From contig CAJTSZ010000024.1 of assembly GCA_910578755.1 (NCBI GenBank), positions 1 to 12,861 of the forward strand: a DNA stretch of 12,861 nucleotides, read 5' to 3'. Of the stretch, positions 1 to 6,782 are shown one piece after another. This DNA comes from an uncultured Oscillospiraceae bacterium. Its GTDB lineage: Bacteria > Bacillota > Clostridia > Oscillospirales > Ruminococcaceae. Every line of letters begins with the position of its first letter. Within the stretch, counting starts at the first letter, position 1. The position numbers and the translations under genes were made by a program. The notes below the pieces were generated by a model. The model worked only from the letters and a program-made list of their open reading frames with translations. It had not been told where the DNA came from and made no database searches.

Positions 1-1
1 C

Positions 2-541
2 TGGGTGGCTGCTGGCCCCATGGTTACGGGGAAGGAGGAACTGCCCCGATTGTACAGTGCCCTAATCTACGGTGGGCAGGTGCCCCAGGGGATCAGCCGG
101 TTTAAATTTGGCGGCCAATACCCCCTGGCAGAATACTTTGCAGGGCTGTTGCTGCAATGCCAGGGCGCCTTTTTGAAGGAAGAGGGAATTGACGTTGTAA
201 CCGCAGTTCCCATGTACCGCAGCAAGCGCCGCCGCCGGGGCTATAACCAGGCGGAGCTGCTGGCCCGGGAGGTGGCCAAGGGGTTGTGTATGGAATACCG
301 GCCCCTTTTGGTGAAGGCGAAGAATAACCAAATTCAGCACAGCCTTGGTATGGAGGAACGGGCAAAAAATGTACAAGGTGTGTACCAGGCTGTAAACAGG
401 GAGGAAATAGAGGGAAAGCGCATTTTACTGGTGGACGATATTTTTACAACCGGCGCTACCATGGGCGAGTGCGCCAAAACCTTAACGGACAGCGGCGCGG
501 CCGTAGTGGTGGGGGCATCCCTAGCATGGGTGCCCCGGTAA
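2..541 (+). CDS. ComF family phosphoribosyltransferase-like protein, 5' end outside window
   Basis: The reading frame is open to the left window edge, so the gene is cut. A GTG at 5 and an ATG at 20 are possible but unlikely starts, because ComF proteins usually begin with a Cys-rich zinc-binding segment that is not seen here. What remains is the phosphoribosyltransferase fold. A tyrosine and Lys-Phe-Gly-Gly stretch (about residues 22-37 counted from position 5) matches the conserved core after the zinc finger. An Arg-rich RSKRRRRGYNQAELLAR block lies at about 73-89, and the PRPP-binding loop LLVDDIFTTGAT lies at 141-152. ComF proteins are linked to DNA uptake in naturally competent bacteria, but many members belong to non-competent species, so the role here is open. 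The next gene starts 19 nt downstream, which suggests co-transcription. Family assignment is secure; function is not. Confidence 0.9.
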   Translation, partial: WVAAGPMVTGKEELPRLYSALIYGGQVPQGISRFKFGGQYPLAEYFAGLLLQCQGAFLKEEGIDVVTAVPMYRSKRRRRGYNQAELLAREVAKGLCMEYRPLLVKAKNNQIQHSLGMEERAKNVQGVYQAVNREEIEGKRILLVDDIFTTGATMGECAKTLTDSGAAVVVGASLAWVPR

Positions 542-560
542 AAAGGAGAGGTGTCTTAAA

Positions 561-992
561 ATGTACATTTACCAACTCAAAATAAAACTGAAAGCCACAG
601 ATGCCAGTGCCGCGGCACTGAAGATTTTGCGGGCCCACTGCCCCAGTACTTCCATTGGGGAACTGCGGAATAAAATACGGGACCATGAGGCCGTGTATGC
701 TGCCGATTTGCTCCACAATGGAGAACGGGAAGCCCTGAAAATCCTGCGGGAATTGGATAAGGCTGGCATTGAAACGGAACTTTTTGAGGAAACCATTGAC
801 GGTTCCAAGCCGCCCCGGCTTGCTCCCTTAAGCCGCCAGGTGCTGAACAATATGCTTCACCGTTCCCAGGAGATTCACCGCCAGATGCTGGAGGACATTG
901 AACTGGAAACCGAAGGCTTCATTAGCCCAGAGGCTGCCGCCCTGATTGAAGAAGAAATGGAAGAACTGGAAGCGGAAATTCAGTTGGACTAA
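561..992 (+). CDS. Small acidic protein of unknown function
   Basis: The 143-residue product is not one I recognise. The start is supported by AAAGGAGAGG about 10 nt upstream of the ATG. The protein begins with a predicted beta strand (YIYQLKIKLK). The middle is mixed-charge and helix-rich, including LRNKIRDHEAVYAADLL and EREALKILRELDKAGIETELFEE. The C-terminal quarter is strongly acidic and probably a long helix or coiled coil (EEEMEELEAEIQLD end). There is no signal peptide, membrane segment or cysteine cluster, so a cytoplasmic protein is likely; the only Cys is near residue 27. It lies 19 nt behind the comF-like gene in the same direction, so the two are probably one transcript. Its GC content resembles comF rather than the AT-rich genes that follow. 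Confidence 0.85.
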   Translation: MYIYQLKIKLKATDASAAALKILRAHCPSTSIGELRNKIRDHEAVYAADLLHNGEREALKILRELDKAGIETELFEETIDGSKPPRLAPLSRQVLNNMLHRSQEIHRQMLEDIELETEGFISPEAAALIEEEMEELEAEIQLD

Positions 993-1064
993 CTGTAACC
1001 TTACACAGCGGGTGTATTTGGTTATTGCAAACAATGATTAAAACAAGCGAAATGGGGAAACTAA

Positions 1065-1955
1065 ATGGCAGCACATGGTAAAAACATAAATATATTTTTA
1101 ATGGACGGAACGGCGAATGGACGAATAAAATGCACATTAGCCAACTGGACAGGTGTTGCATATCGTATCCCAAGGGTGGACTTAGATTTGTGCAAAGAGC
1201 GAAACGATTTAAAACAAAGTGGTGTGTATTTCTTATTTGGAGCATTAGATGAAACGTCTGAGCAAGTAATTTATATTGGCCAGGCTGGTGCCAGGAAAAA
1301 TGGGGAGGGCATTCTTTATAGATTGCAGGAACACAGGAAAAATATAGATAAAGATTATTGGTCAGAGGCTATTGTATTTACTACATCCAATAACTCTTTT
1401 GGACCAACGGAAATTAGTTATTTAGAAAATCGCTTTTGCGCTATGGCAAATGATGCACACAGGTACATTGTGAAAAACGGGAATGAGCCCACACGGGGAA
1501 ATGTTACAGAAGAAAAGGAAAGCGAACTGGAAGAATTTATTGAATATGCAAAAATAATTATGGGTGTACTTGGCCACAAGGTTTTTGACCCTCTTGTAAT
1601 AACAGAATTGGCGGCAGAGGATACAGCTGTGCCAGCCAAAGATAAACACACAACATTTTTTATTAAAAAACGAGGAGCTTATGCAAAGGCCATACAAACA
1701 GCTGAAGGGTTTATTGTTTTAGCCGGAAGCATTTTAAGTAAAGATGCAGTCCCTTCTTGTCCAGATAGCGCAATTAGTGCAAGAGAAAAATATAGCAGTA
1801 TAATCGATGAAAATATGATACTTTTAAAGGATGTGCCCTTTAAAACGCCTTCTGGTGCATCAAGCTTTGTGCTTCTGCGTTCATCAAATGGAAATGCAGA
1901 CTGGATGACGGAGCAAGGAGTAACTTTTGGCAAATTTGAAAGCACAAAAGTGTAA
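1065..1955 (+). CDS. GIY-YIG nuclease family protein with C-terminal DUF4357 domain
   Basis: The 296-residue protein has the two halves of the GIY-YIG signature as GVYFLFG (residues 53-59) and VIYIGQA (68-74). These are followed by LYRLQEH with the expected Arg (about 86) and YLENRF with the expected catalytic Glu (about 121). The tail, about 200-290, reads like DUF4357: a Phe-Phe-Ile start, a GFIVLAGS segment and a closing block near SGASSFVLLRSSNG. GIY-YIG domains cut DNA through a Mg-dependent single site. Members carrying DUF4357 are mostly uncharacterised and often sit in accessory regions. GGGGAAACTAA precedes the ATG. Base composition is clearly more AT-rich than comF upstream or ricT downstream, which suggests acquisition. 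No methyltransferase or helicase partner is adjacent, so a restriction-type or defence role is only a guess. Confidence 0.85.
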   Translation: MAAHGKNINIFLMDGTANGRIKCTLANWTGVAYRIPRVDLDLCKERNDLKQSGVYFLFGALDETSEQVIYIGQAGARKNGEGILYRLQEHRKNIDKDYWSEAIVFTTSNNSFGPTEISYLENRFCAMANDAHRYIVKNGNEPTRGNVTEEKESELEEFIEYAKIIMGVLGHKVFDPLVITELAAEDTAVPAKDKHTTFFIKKRGAYAKAIQTAEGFIVLAGSILSKDAVPSCPDSAISAREKYSSIIDENMILLKDVPFKTPSGASSFVLLRSSNGNADWMTEQGVTFGKFESTKV

Positions 1956-2001
1956 TTGTATATTTATTGCAGTGCAGTTTCAGGCTGTGGAGGTAGTAAA
2001 A

Positions 2002-2460
2002 ATGAAAATAAAAAACCCTATGTTGGTGGTAACTGATATAGATAAATCAGTTGAGTTTTATAAAAAGATTTTTGGACTTCATGTTATTATGGATTTTGGA
2101 GCAAATAAAACTTTAACAGGTGGTTTAGCCTTACAGACAGTTGAAACTTACAAAGAATTTATAGGAACAAGTGAAATTTCTTTTGGTGGCAACAATTTTG
2201 AAATTTACTTTGAAGAAGATGATTTTGATAAGTTTGCTGCTAAACTGAAAGAATGTGATATTGAATATGTCCACCCTGTTATAGAACATTCGTGGGGACA
2301 GCGGGTTGTCCGTTTTTATGACCCTGACAAGCATATTATTGAAGTTGGAGAAAACATGAAAACAGTCTGTAAGCGTTTCTTAAATAGCGGTATGACACCG
2401 GAACAAGTTGCGCAACGTATGGACGTGCCTATGAAATTTATCAATGCTTGTATGCGATAA
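2002..2460 (+). CDS. VOC superfamily (glyoxalase/bleomycin-resistance fold) protein
   Basis: The ATG at 2002 is chosen because GTGGAGGTAG lies just upstream and the conserved VOC opening MKIKNPMLVVTDIDKSVEFYKKIFGL starts there; an in-frame TTG at 1927 lies inside the previous gene. The product has 152 residues. Residues 1-117 form one VOC module ending in the typical FYDPDKHIIEVGE. The usual N-terminal metal-binding His is absent (Asn-Pro-Met at 5-7), so lactoylglutathione lyase activity is doubtful. Residues 118-152 form a short helical tail (VCKRFLNSGMTPEQVAQRMDVP) resembling a helix-turn-helix, seen in other small VOC proteins of Firmicutes. The gene is AT-rich like its upstream neighbour, from whose stop it is separated by 46 nt. 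It ends at a bidirectional terminator. Substrate unknown. Confidence 0.85.
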   Translation: MKIKNPMLVVTDIDKSVEFYKKIFGLHVIMDFGANKTLTGGLALQTVETYKEFIGTSEISFGGNNFEIYFEEDDFDKFAAKLKECDIEYVHPVIEHSWGQRVVRFYDPDKHIIEVGENMKTVCKRFLNSGMTPEQVAQRMDVPMKFINACMR

Positions 2461-2493
2461 AATCCAGTTTCTTGGGCTGTTTGGGAGAAAAAT

Positions 2494-2530
2494 AAAAAGC
2501 AACCGCAGGGTTACCCTGCGGTTGCTTTTT
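2494..2530. terminator. Bidirectional rho-independent terminator between converging genes
   Basis: A perfect inverted repeat has arms 2494-2510 and 2514-2530 around a TTA loop. The GC-rich core GCAACCGCAGGG pairs with its complement, flanked by A5 on the left and T5 on the right, so it works on both strands. It separates the plus-strand VOC gene from the minus-strand ricT, whose stop codon (2531-2529) touches the right arm. Confidence 0.95.
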
Positions 2531-3404
2531 ATTTTTCTAATTCTTTTAATTTGGGGTCCAACGGCTCGTTTTGCTTGTCCCGGCTGCCCTTGCTTTCGCG
2601 TATCACCTTTACCGCTTTGCGGTCAAACACCATAGGGGCCCCATCGGAGGTTTTATCCAGCCGCACCTTTATTAAGCCGGTAAGCAGGCTGGTTTCCACC
2701 ACAGTGCCCCGCCCCTCCAAGGTGTTAACATAAGCGCCAACCTTGGGGGTAATACGGATTAAATCCTCGTAGGCGTTTTGCTCATACTTTAAGCAGCACA
2801 TTAAACGGCCGCAGGTGCCGGAAATTTTAGTAGGGTTTAAGGAAAGGCCCTGTTCCTTGGCCATTTTAATGGAAACCGGCTGGAATTCCCCCAAAAAGGA
2901 GGAGCAGCAAAAGGGCCGGCCGCAAATGCCAAGGCCGCCAAGCATTTTGGCCTCGTCGCGGACGCCAATTTGGCGCAGCTCAATTCTTGTTTTAAAAATA
3001 GAAGCCAGGTCCTTTACCAACTCCCGGAAATCCACCCGGCCGTCGGCAGTGAAGTAAAATAAAATTTTGTTGTTGTCAAAGGTGTACTCCACATCCACCA
3101 GCTTCATGTCCAGCTTGTGTTTGTCTATTTTTTCCAGGCAGAGCTGAAAGGCCTTTTTCCCTTTTTCCACATTGTCCTCAATGCGTTTTTTATCCTCCCG
3201 GGTAGCAATGCGGATTACCGGTTTTAGGGGGCTTACGATGCTGCTGTCCTCTATAGAACGGTTGGGGATGGCAACCTCGCCGCACTCAATACCGCGGGCA
3301 GTTTCCACAATTACCTTTTCCCCCAGGGGAATATCCTGTCCATTGGGGGAAAAGTAGTATATTTTACCAACCTTTTTAAAACGAACACCAATTACTTCGG
3401 TCAT
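2529..3404 (-). CDS. ricT: RicT (YaaT/PSP1 family), component of the RicAFT complex
   Basis: The 291-residue protein belongs to the PSP1/YaaT family. It opens with VIGVRFKKVGKIYYFSP and has GEKVIVETARGIECGEV at about 29-44. The family cysteines lie in GICGRPFCCSSF (C161, C166, C167) and GTCGRLMCCLKYE (C198, C203, C204), which in B. subtilis RicT help hold Fe-S clusters of the RicA-RicF-RicT complex. There that complex supports RNase Y-dependent mRNA maturation and influences sporulation, competence and biofilm formation. The C-terminus is charged and probably disordered. The gene is last in the darA-holB-ricT run, 101 nt after holB. No strong Shine-Dalgarno lies at the usual distance: GGCGG precedes the ATG by 7 nt, and a better GGAG is about 16 nt away in a hairpin-prone spacer. 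Confidence 0.95.
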   Translation of the reverse strand: MTEVIGVRFKKVGKIYYFSPNGQDIPLGEKVIVETARGIECGEVAIPNRSIEDSSIVSPLKPVIRIATREDKKRIEDNVEKGKKAFQLCLEKIDKHKLDMKLVDVEYTFDNNKILFYFTADGRVDFRELVKDLASIFKTRIELRQIGVRDEAKMLGGLGICGRPFCCSSFLGEFQPVSIKMAKEQGLSLNPTKISGTCGRLMCCLKYEQNAYEDLIRITPKVGAYVNTLEGRGTVVETSLLTGLIKVRLDKTSDGAPMVFDRKAVKVIRESKGSRDKQNEPLDPKLKELEK

Positions 3405-3422
3405 AGAATTACCGCCATTTCT

Positions 3423-3475
3423 CCGGTGGCTTGTAAAATCCTGAAGCCACCCGGCCGCCGCCGGAAGCCGGGGGT
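3423..3475 (-). promoter_or_regulatory. Hairpin-prone holB-ricT spacer next to the ricT ribosome-binding region
   Basis: Arms 3423-3432 and 3444-3454 pair over 10 bp with one bulged base. Just beside them a GC-rich stretch (3451-3475) can form a second, overlapping CCCGGC/GCCGGG hairpin. The first helix reaches to within a few bases of the GGAG upstream of ricT, so it might tune ricT translation or act as a partial terminator. There is no U tract. A regulatory role is inference. Confidence 0.35.
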
Positions 3476-3505
3476 ACTTTGCTGTACAGATGAAAACGTT
3501 TTATA

Positions 3506-4507
3506 CTATAAAACCTCCTTGCACAGGCCGCACAGTTGGGCGCTGGCCAGGGCAGGGCTTACATTTTGGGCAAGTTCAGCCTGTACTTTTCTTATTATAT
3601 CAATAATTTGGACAGCCTGCAACGTTGTAATGCGGTTCATTACAGCATCTGGAAAAAGTTTTCCCTCATTTCCCAAAGCCGGGGCAGAAGGGGCGTTTTT
3701 TTCTTTTACAATTTCCAAAAAAAGCTCCTGCAAATTGGAAAGCAGGGCGGAAAAATCCTCTTTCTTTTTGCTGGCGGGCCGCAGCAGGCACAGCAGATGG
3801 AACTCATCCTTACAGCATAGCAGTTCCACCGCCTCCCTGGCGGTGCGGTACAGCTGGGAAAGGGCTTCGTCCTGCAAAAGCAGCAGAGCCTTGCCAATGT
3901 TGCCGCCGGTAAGGCGGGCAGCATGGGCGCACTCCTGGGCGGAGCACTGGGGCAGGCGGTTTTGCAGCGCCTGGGCGCACTCTTCCACCGGGCAGGTGGT
4001 AAGCATAATGGTCACCACGCGGGAAAGGATGGTGGGGAGTATTTGGGCCCGGCTGGTGCAGGTAAGAAGGAACATTACATGGGCAGGGGGCTCCTCTATC
4101 ATTTTAAGAAGGGTATTTTGGGCCTGCTCGCTCATTTTGTGAATATCCCGCAGGATATATATTTTTTTGTCGCCGTCGTTGGGTAGGACGTAGCAGCTGA
4201 GAATCAATTCCCGCAGGGCCTTAACAGAATAGGGTTTTTCCGGGCTGTCGGGGGAAAGGACTGCAACGTCCGGGTGAGTGCCCGCCAGGGTAAGGCGGCA
4301 GGCCCGGCACAGGCCGCAGGGGCCCCCCGGCTGTTGGCATAGGGCAGCGGCAGCAGTAAGCCGGGCCAAAAAGGTTTTGCCACAGCCCGCCGGCCCTTCA
4401 AAAAGAATGGCGTGAGGCAAACGCCCATCAGCTGCAAATTGAACGAGCGTTTGCTTTGCTTTTTCGTTGGAATAAAATTGTGAAAAACAGGTGTTATTGA
4501 AATCCAT
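3506..4507 (-). CDS. holB: DNA polymerase III subunit delta'
   Basis: The 333-residue clamp-loader subunit is counted from the ATG at 4507. A TTG at 4525 in the same frame lies inside the preceding hairpin and is unlikely. HAILFEGPAGCGKTFLARL gives an intact Walker A motif (about residues 38-45), followed by a four-cysteine zinc-binding set in a C-x6-C-x2-C-x2-C arrangement (C57, C64, C67, C70). The segment with MSEQAQNTLLKMIEEPP (about 125-141) is the classic delta' block. The usual Ser-Arg-Cys motif reads LSRVV here, with Val in place of Cys. In the cell delta' works with tau/gamma and delta to load the sliding clamp. The gene lies between darA and ricT as in many Firmicutes. The Shine-Dalgarno (GGTTGTGG) is weak. 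Confidence 0.95.
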   Translation of the reverse strand: MDFNNTCFSQFYSNEKAKQTLVQFAADGRLPHAILFEGPAGCGKTFLARLTAAAALCQQPGGPCGLCRACRLTLAGTHPDVAVLSPDSPEKPYSVKALRELILSCYVLPNDGDKKIYILRDIHKMSEQAQNTLLKMIEEPPAHVMFLLTCTSRAQILPTILSRVVTIMLTTCPVEECAQALQNRLPQCSAQECAHAARLTGGNIGKALLLLQDEALSQLYRTAREAVELLCCKDEFHLLCLLRPASKKKEDFSALLSNLQELFLEIVKEKNAPSAPALGNEGKLFPDAVMNRITTLQAVQIIDIIRKVQAELAQNVSPALASAQLCGLCKEVL

Positions 4508-4523
4508 AAAAAAACCACAACCC

Positions 4524-4553
4524 AAAGCAGCCGGCTAAAAAGCCGGCTGCTTT
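4524..4553. terminator. Perfect hairpin between darA and holB, possible attenuator
   Basis: The 13-bp arms 4524-4536 and 4541-4553 (core AGCAGCCGGCT) surround an AAAA loop. On the minus strand it follows the darA stop by about 20 nt, but the next bases are GGGTTGTGG and only then a run of seven T, so termination may be partial. This would allow some read-through into holB, whose start is 17 nt past the hairpin. Confidence 0.6.
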
Positions 4554-4572
4554 GTTTGAACATCATGCAGGA

Positions 4573-4896
4573 TTATACTTTTTCAAAACGGGTAACATCA
4601 GTTACAAAAATGGTAGCGCCGCCCACAGTAACTTCTACAGGGTAGGTGGTGTACATACCTACACCGTAAGAGGCAGAGGATGGAACCATCTGTTTCCTCT
4701 TTTTGGAGTGGTCGGCAATAATTTGAATTACCTCGTCCACTTTTTCATCTTCAGTACCAATAATGAATGTAGTATTACCGGAAAGCAGGAAGCCGCCGGT
4801 AGTAGCTAATTTAGTAACAGAAAAGCGTGCCTTTGTTAAAGCAGAAGACACTTTAGAACTATCATCATTGGAAACAATGGCAAATATAAGTTTCAT
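4573..4896 (-). CDS. darA: Cyclic-di-AMP receptor, PII-like (DarA/PstA/YaaQ)
   Basis: The 107-residue protein starts at the ATG at 4896, preceded by a strong GGGAGGAAATTTT ribosome-binding site; the in-frame upstream extension lacks family similarity. MKLIFAIVSNDDSSKVSSAL, RFSVTKLATTGGFLLSGNTTFIIG and the C-terminal VEVTVGGATIFVTDVTRFEKV match the DarA/PstA family across its whole length. Family members form trimers with a ferredoxin-like PII fold and bind c-di-AMP at subunit interfaces. The Asn near the N-terminus (residue 10), Arg/Thr in RFSVTK and the GGFL turn are the expected ligand-contact regions. The downstream signalling partner is not established in the family. It sits between a PLP decarboxylase gene and holB, the conserved Firmicutes neighbourhood. 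Confidence 0.95.
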   Translation of the reverse strand: MKLIFAIVSNDDSSKVSSALTKARFSVTKLATTGGFLLSGNTTFIIGTEDEKVDEVIQIIADHSKKRKQMVPSSASYGVGMYTTYPVEVTVGGATIFVTDVTRFEKV

Positions 4897-5017
4897 AAAA
4901 TTTCCTCCCATTGGCGTATAGTAGTTTTTCCGCCAGGCCCACGCCATAAGCAAGGCACAGCATTACTGCTGAAAGGAATTAAAAGCTGCCTTTTTTGTAC
5001 GTTTTTATTCACGAAAA

Positions 5018-5079
5018 AGAAAAAAACAGCATTTAAATTCTTCTTTAGCTTATTTTACCACACTTAAAGAAGAAATGCT
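5018..5079 (-). terminator. Terminator overlapping the 3' end of the decarboxylase gene
   Basis: On the minus strand an AT-rich hairpin forms from 5079-5065 and 5047-5028. It has a 10-bp TTCTTCTTTA helix and a further 5-bp AGCAT/ATGCT helix, separated by a 5-nt bulge. A T-rich tract (from about 5026 down) follows. The upstream arm lies inside the last codons of the decarboxylase and the stop codon (5052-5050) falls in the loop. It would separate this gene from darA, 154 nt further on. Confidence 0.75.
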
Positions 5080-6375
5080 ATACATTTTTAGCGTTTTTAT
5101 ATAATTTTTATTTATTTCTTCCCCAAGCATTACAATGGGAATACCAGGAGGGCAGGGAGCTTTTATTTGTGCGGCAATTCGCCCGGCGGTTTTTTCTATG
5201 GGCAGCGTTTCGCAGGGGGCAAACAGGGCCTCGCGCAGGGAAAGGACCGCCCTGGGGCGGAACATGGGGAAGGGGGAGGCGGGACAAGGGGTAAGGCAAA
5301 GGCCTTCCAGCATTTGTTTTATGCGCAGGTAATCCTCCTCCCGGTTAAAGGGGGAGCAGAGAAGGACGCAGCCGTTTTCGCTTAAAAATTCCTCCATAAT
5401 GCCGTGGCGGCGCAGGTGGCTGCGAAAGGCTTCCTTGGTGTAGCCGCTGCCGGAAAGGACCAGGGTAAGGCGCATAGGGTCGCACAGGCCGCCGGAGGTA
5501 GCCATTCCATGGCTTTGGGCCAGCTCTTTCAGCTGGGCACAGCGGCGGGCAGTTTCCCGCAGCAAACCGGGGCCGGGGCCTGCAAGCCAGCCAGCGGCAG
5601 TGTCGCAGGAAAGCATAATCAGGTAGTTAGGACTGGTAGAACCGAAGACAGACATCCGTTCCTTGGCTTTTTGGGCCAGGCTTTCACTGGCAAAGTGGAG
5701 CAGCGCCCCGCCGGTTAAAACAGGCAGGGTTTTGTGGAGGGAATCGCAGCAGATATCTGCGCCTAAATCCATAGGGTGAAGGCTGGGTTCCATAAATTTT
5801 AAGTGGGCGCCGTGGGCGTTGTCCACCAGCAGGGGAACGCGGTACTGGCGGCACAGGGTGGAAATTGCGGCAATGTCGCTCATCTCACCAAAATAATCCG
5901 GGCAGGTAATGTAAACGGCACAGGCCTTGGGGTGCTGCTGAAGGGCCTGTTTTACCTGGGACGGCTCAATACGGCCAATGAGGGCTTGCCCCTCCTGCTG
6001 GGGGTATAGCCAGCAGGGGTGTAAATCCAACAGGGCCATGGCGTTGACAGCGGCAGAATGGATATTGCGCCCTGCAATAATTTCGCCGCCGGGGCGGGCC
6101 ACCAGGGAAAGCATGGTTTGTATGCAAAGGGTGGAGCCGCCGGCGGAAAGCAGGGTTCGTTTGGTACCGTACAGCTGGGAGAACAGATCTTCCAGCTGGG
6201 CTAAGGGGCCTTCCGCTTCAAAGAGGCTGTCGGTGCCTTCCACTTCGGTGACATCGTACTGGGAAGCGGCGGCCAAGGGGGGCAGGGCAAAGCCCTTATG
6301 GCCCGGCATATGGAAGCGGGCATAGTCCTGCTGGATGTATTGGTTTAGGGCTTGAAAAAGGGGAGTTTTTTCCAT
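5050..6375 (-). CDS. PLP-dependent Orn/Lys/Arg decarboxylase family protein (YaaO/SpeA-like)
   Basis: The 441-residue enzyme has the fold-type I decarboxylase layout. FHMPGHKGF is at 21-29, GTDSLFEAEGPLAQLE at about 47-62, and SAGGSTLCIQTM at about 77-88 (phosphate-binding region). His106 probably stacks on the cofactor, Asp185 in LLVDNAHGAH contacts the PLP nitrogen, and Lys215 in DSLHKTLPVLTGGALLHF forms the Schiff base. Length and order fit the short YaaO-like group lacking the N-terminal wing domain of E. coli inducible decarboxylases. Whether it acts on arginine, lysine or ornithine cannot be read from sequence; a polyamine-pathway role is the family expectation. AAGAGG precedes the ATG by 9 nt. 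In B. subtilis the homologue also precedes tmk and yaaQ; here tmk is missing. Confidence 0.92.
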   Translation of the reverse strand: MEKTPLFQALNQYIQQDYARFHMPGHKGFALPPLAAASQYDVTEVEGTDSLFEAEGPLAQLEDLFSQLYGTKRTLLSAGGSTLCIQTMLSLVARPGGEIIAGRNIHSAAVNAMALLDLHPCWLYPQQEGQALIGRIEPSQVKQALQQHPKACAVYITCPDYFGEMSDIAAISTLCRQYRVPLLVDNAHGAHLKFMEPSLHPMDLGADICCDSLHKTLPVLTGGALLHFASESLAQKAKERMSVFGSTSPNYLIMLSCDTAAGWLAGPGPGLLRETARRCAQLKELAQSHGMATSGGLCDPMRLTLVLSGSGYTKEAFRSHLRRHGIMEEFLSENGCVLLCSPFNREEDYLRIKQMLEGLCLTPCPASPFPMFRPRAVLSLREALFAPCETLPIEKTAGRIAAQIKAPCPPGIPIVMLGEEINKNYIKTLKMYSISSLSVVK

Positions 6376-6400
6376 GGAATGGGACCTCTTTTCTTTGATA

Positions 6401-6420
6401 TACTGAATTTACGGGCTCTA
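6401..6420. repeat. Direct repeat, left copy
   Basis: TACTGAATTTACGGGCTCTA here matches 6783-6802 at 19 of 20 positions. The weaker likeness continues for about 18 nt (a GGTTACTG versus GGCTACAG end). Just beyond, 6419-6423 and 6430-6434 pair as a small TAACC/GGTTA hairpin. It lies in the leader of the decarboxylase gene. Confidence 0.7.
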
Positions 6421-6573
6421 ACCATTGGAGGTTACTGCTTATTTTGGAGGTATGGGGGTGCCTGCAAGCCCTAACTTTTTGGGGGTTCCCCCTGGACCCC
6501 AAATTTGACAGTGCCCCTAACAAAGCGGCGGTTAGCCGCACTTGGGGAGTGTCCGCCTTTCAGTGAAAGGCTA

Positions 6574-6596
6574 CAAGTTTGGCTTTGCCAAACTTG
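6574..6596. repeat. CAAGTTTGGC palindrome, copy 1
   Basis: A 10-bp perfect stem with left arm CAAGTTTGGC and a TTT loop. The full 23 nt recurs exactly at 9779-9801. Related 9-bp forms lie at 6626-6646 and 6847-6867. Confidence 0.8.
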
Positions 6597-6624
6597 CTAA
6601 ACTTCTTGAAAGGAAGAAACTATC

Positions 6625-6661
6625 GCAAGTTCGTTTTACGAACTTGCAGCCCCACGCTGTG
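6625..6661 (+). repeat. 37-nt composite hairpin module, plus orientation
   Basis: A CAAGTTCGT palindrome with TTT loop is followed by GCCCCACGCTGTG, itself the start of a hairpin to 6665. The same two-part module occurs inverted at 6868-6832, identical at 30 of 37 positions. The differences fall in the first hairpin's loop and adjoining closing pair and at two spacer bases, so both stems stay intact. Confidence 0.75.
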
Positions 6662-6782
6662 GGGCGAGGGCCGTAGTCAAACTACATGGCCAGTCCACAA
6701 GGGACACTCCCCTGCGTGAGGCTAAGCCCTCCCCAAGGTGTGGTCGGGCTGCCCGCTTACAAGCCCTGCCTGCGCAGGGCGT

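Larger units (their letters stand above)
6532..6725. other. Long-range helix enclosing six hairpins (candidate structured RNA domain)
   Basis: GGGGAGTGTCC at 6544-6554 is the exact reverse complement of 6702-6712. The pairing continues outward as 6539-6541 with 6716-6718 and 6532-6537 with 6720-6725, separated by small internal loops, giving about 20 bp. Inside lie the hairpins at 6556, 6574, 6603, 6625, 6649 and 6669, so the whole could fold into one multibranched junction. The base pairs are seen directly. That it acts as an RNA is inference; no known RNA class was recognised. Confidence 0.5.

Noticed and set aside
2444..2635. 63-codon plus-strand frame after the VOC gene
   Set aside because: It runs through the bidirectional terminator and into antisense ricT, with no family likeness.
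3426..4142. 238-codon open frame on the plus strand opposite holB
   Set aside because: It is antisense to a well-supported holB, has no ribosome-binding site, and its translation (rich in Ser, Arg, Trp) resembles no family.
4974..5005. Plus-strand hairpin plus T run near 4940-4996
   Set aside because: Pairing is imperfect with a long loop and there is no plus-strand gene upstream to terminate.
5404..6325. Open frames of about 70-115 codons on the plus strand opposite the decarboxylase
   Set aside because: They are shadows of a GC-rich coding gene on the other strand, with Ala/Gly-rich low-complexity translations.
6296..6541. 81-codon minus-strand frame running into the hairpin region
   Set aside because: It overlaps the start of the decarboxylase in another frame and reads through hairpins; no ribosome-binding site.
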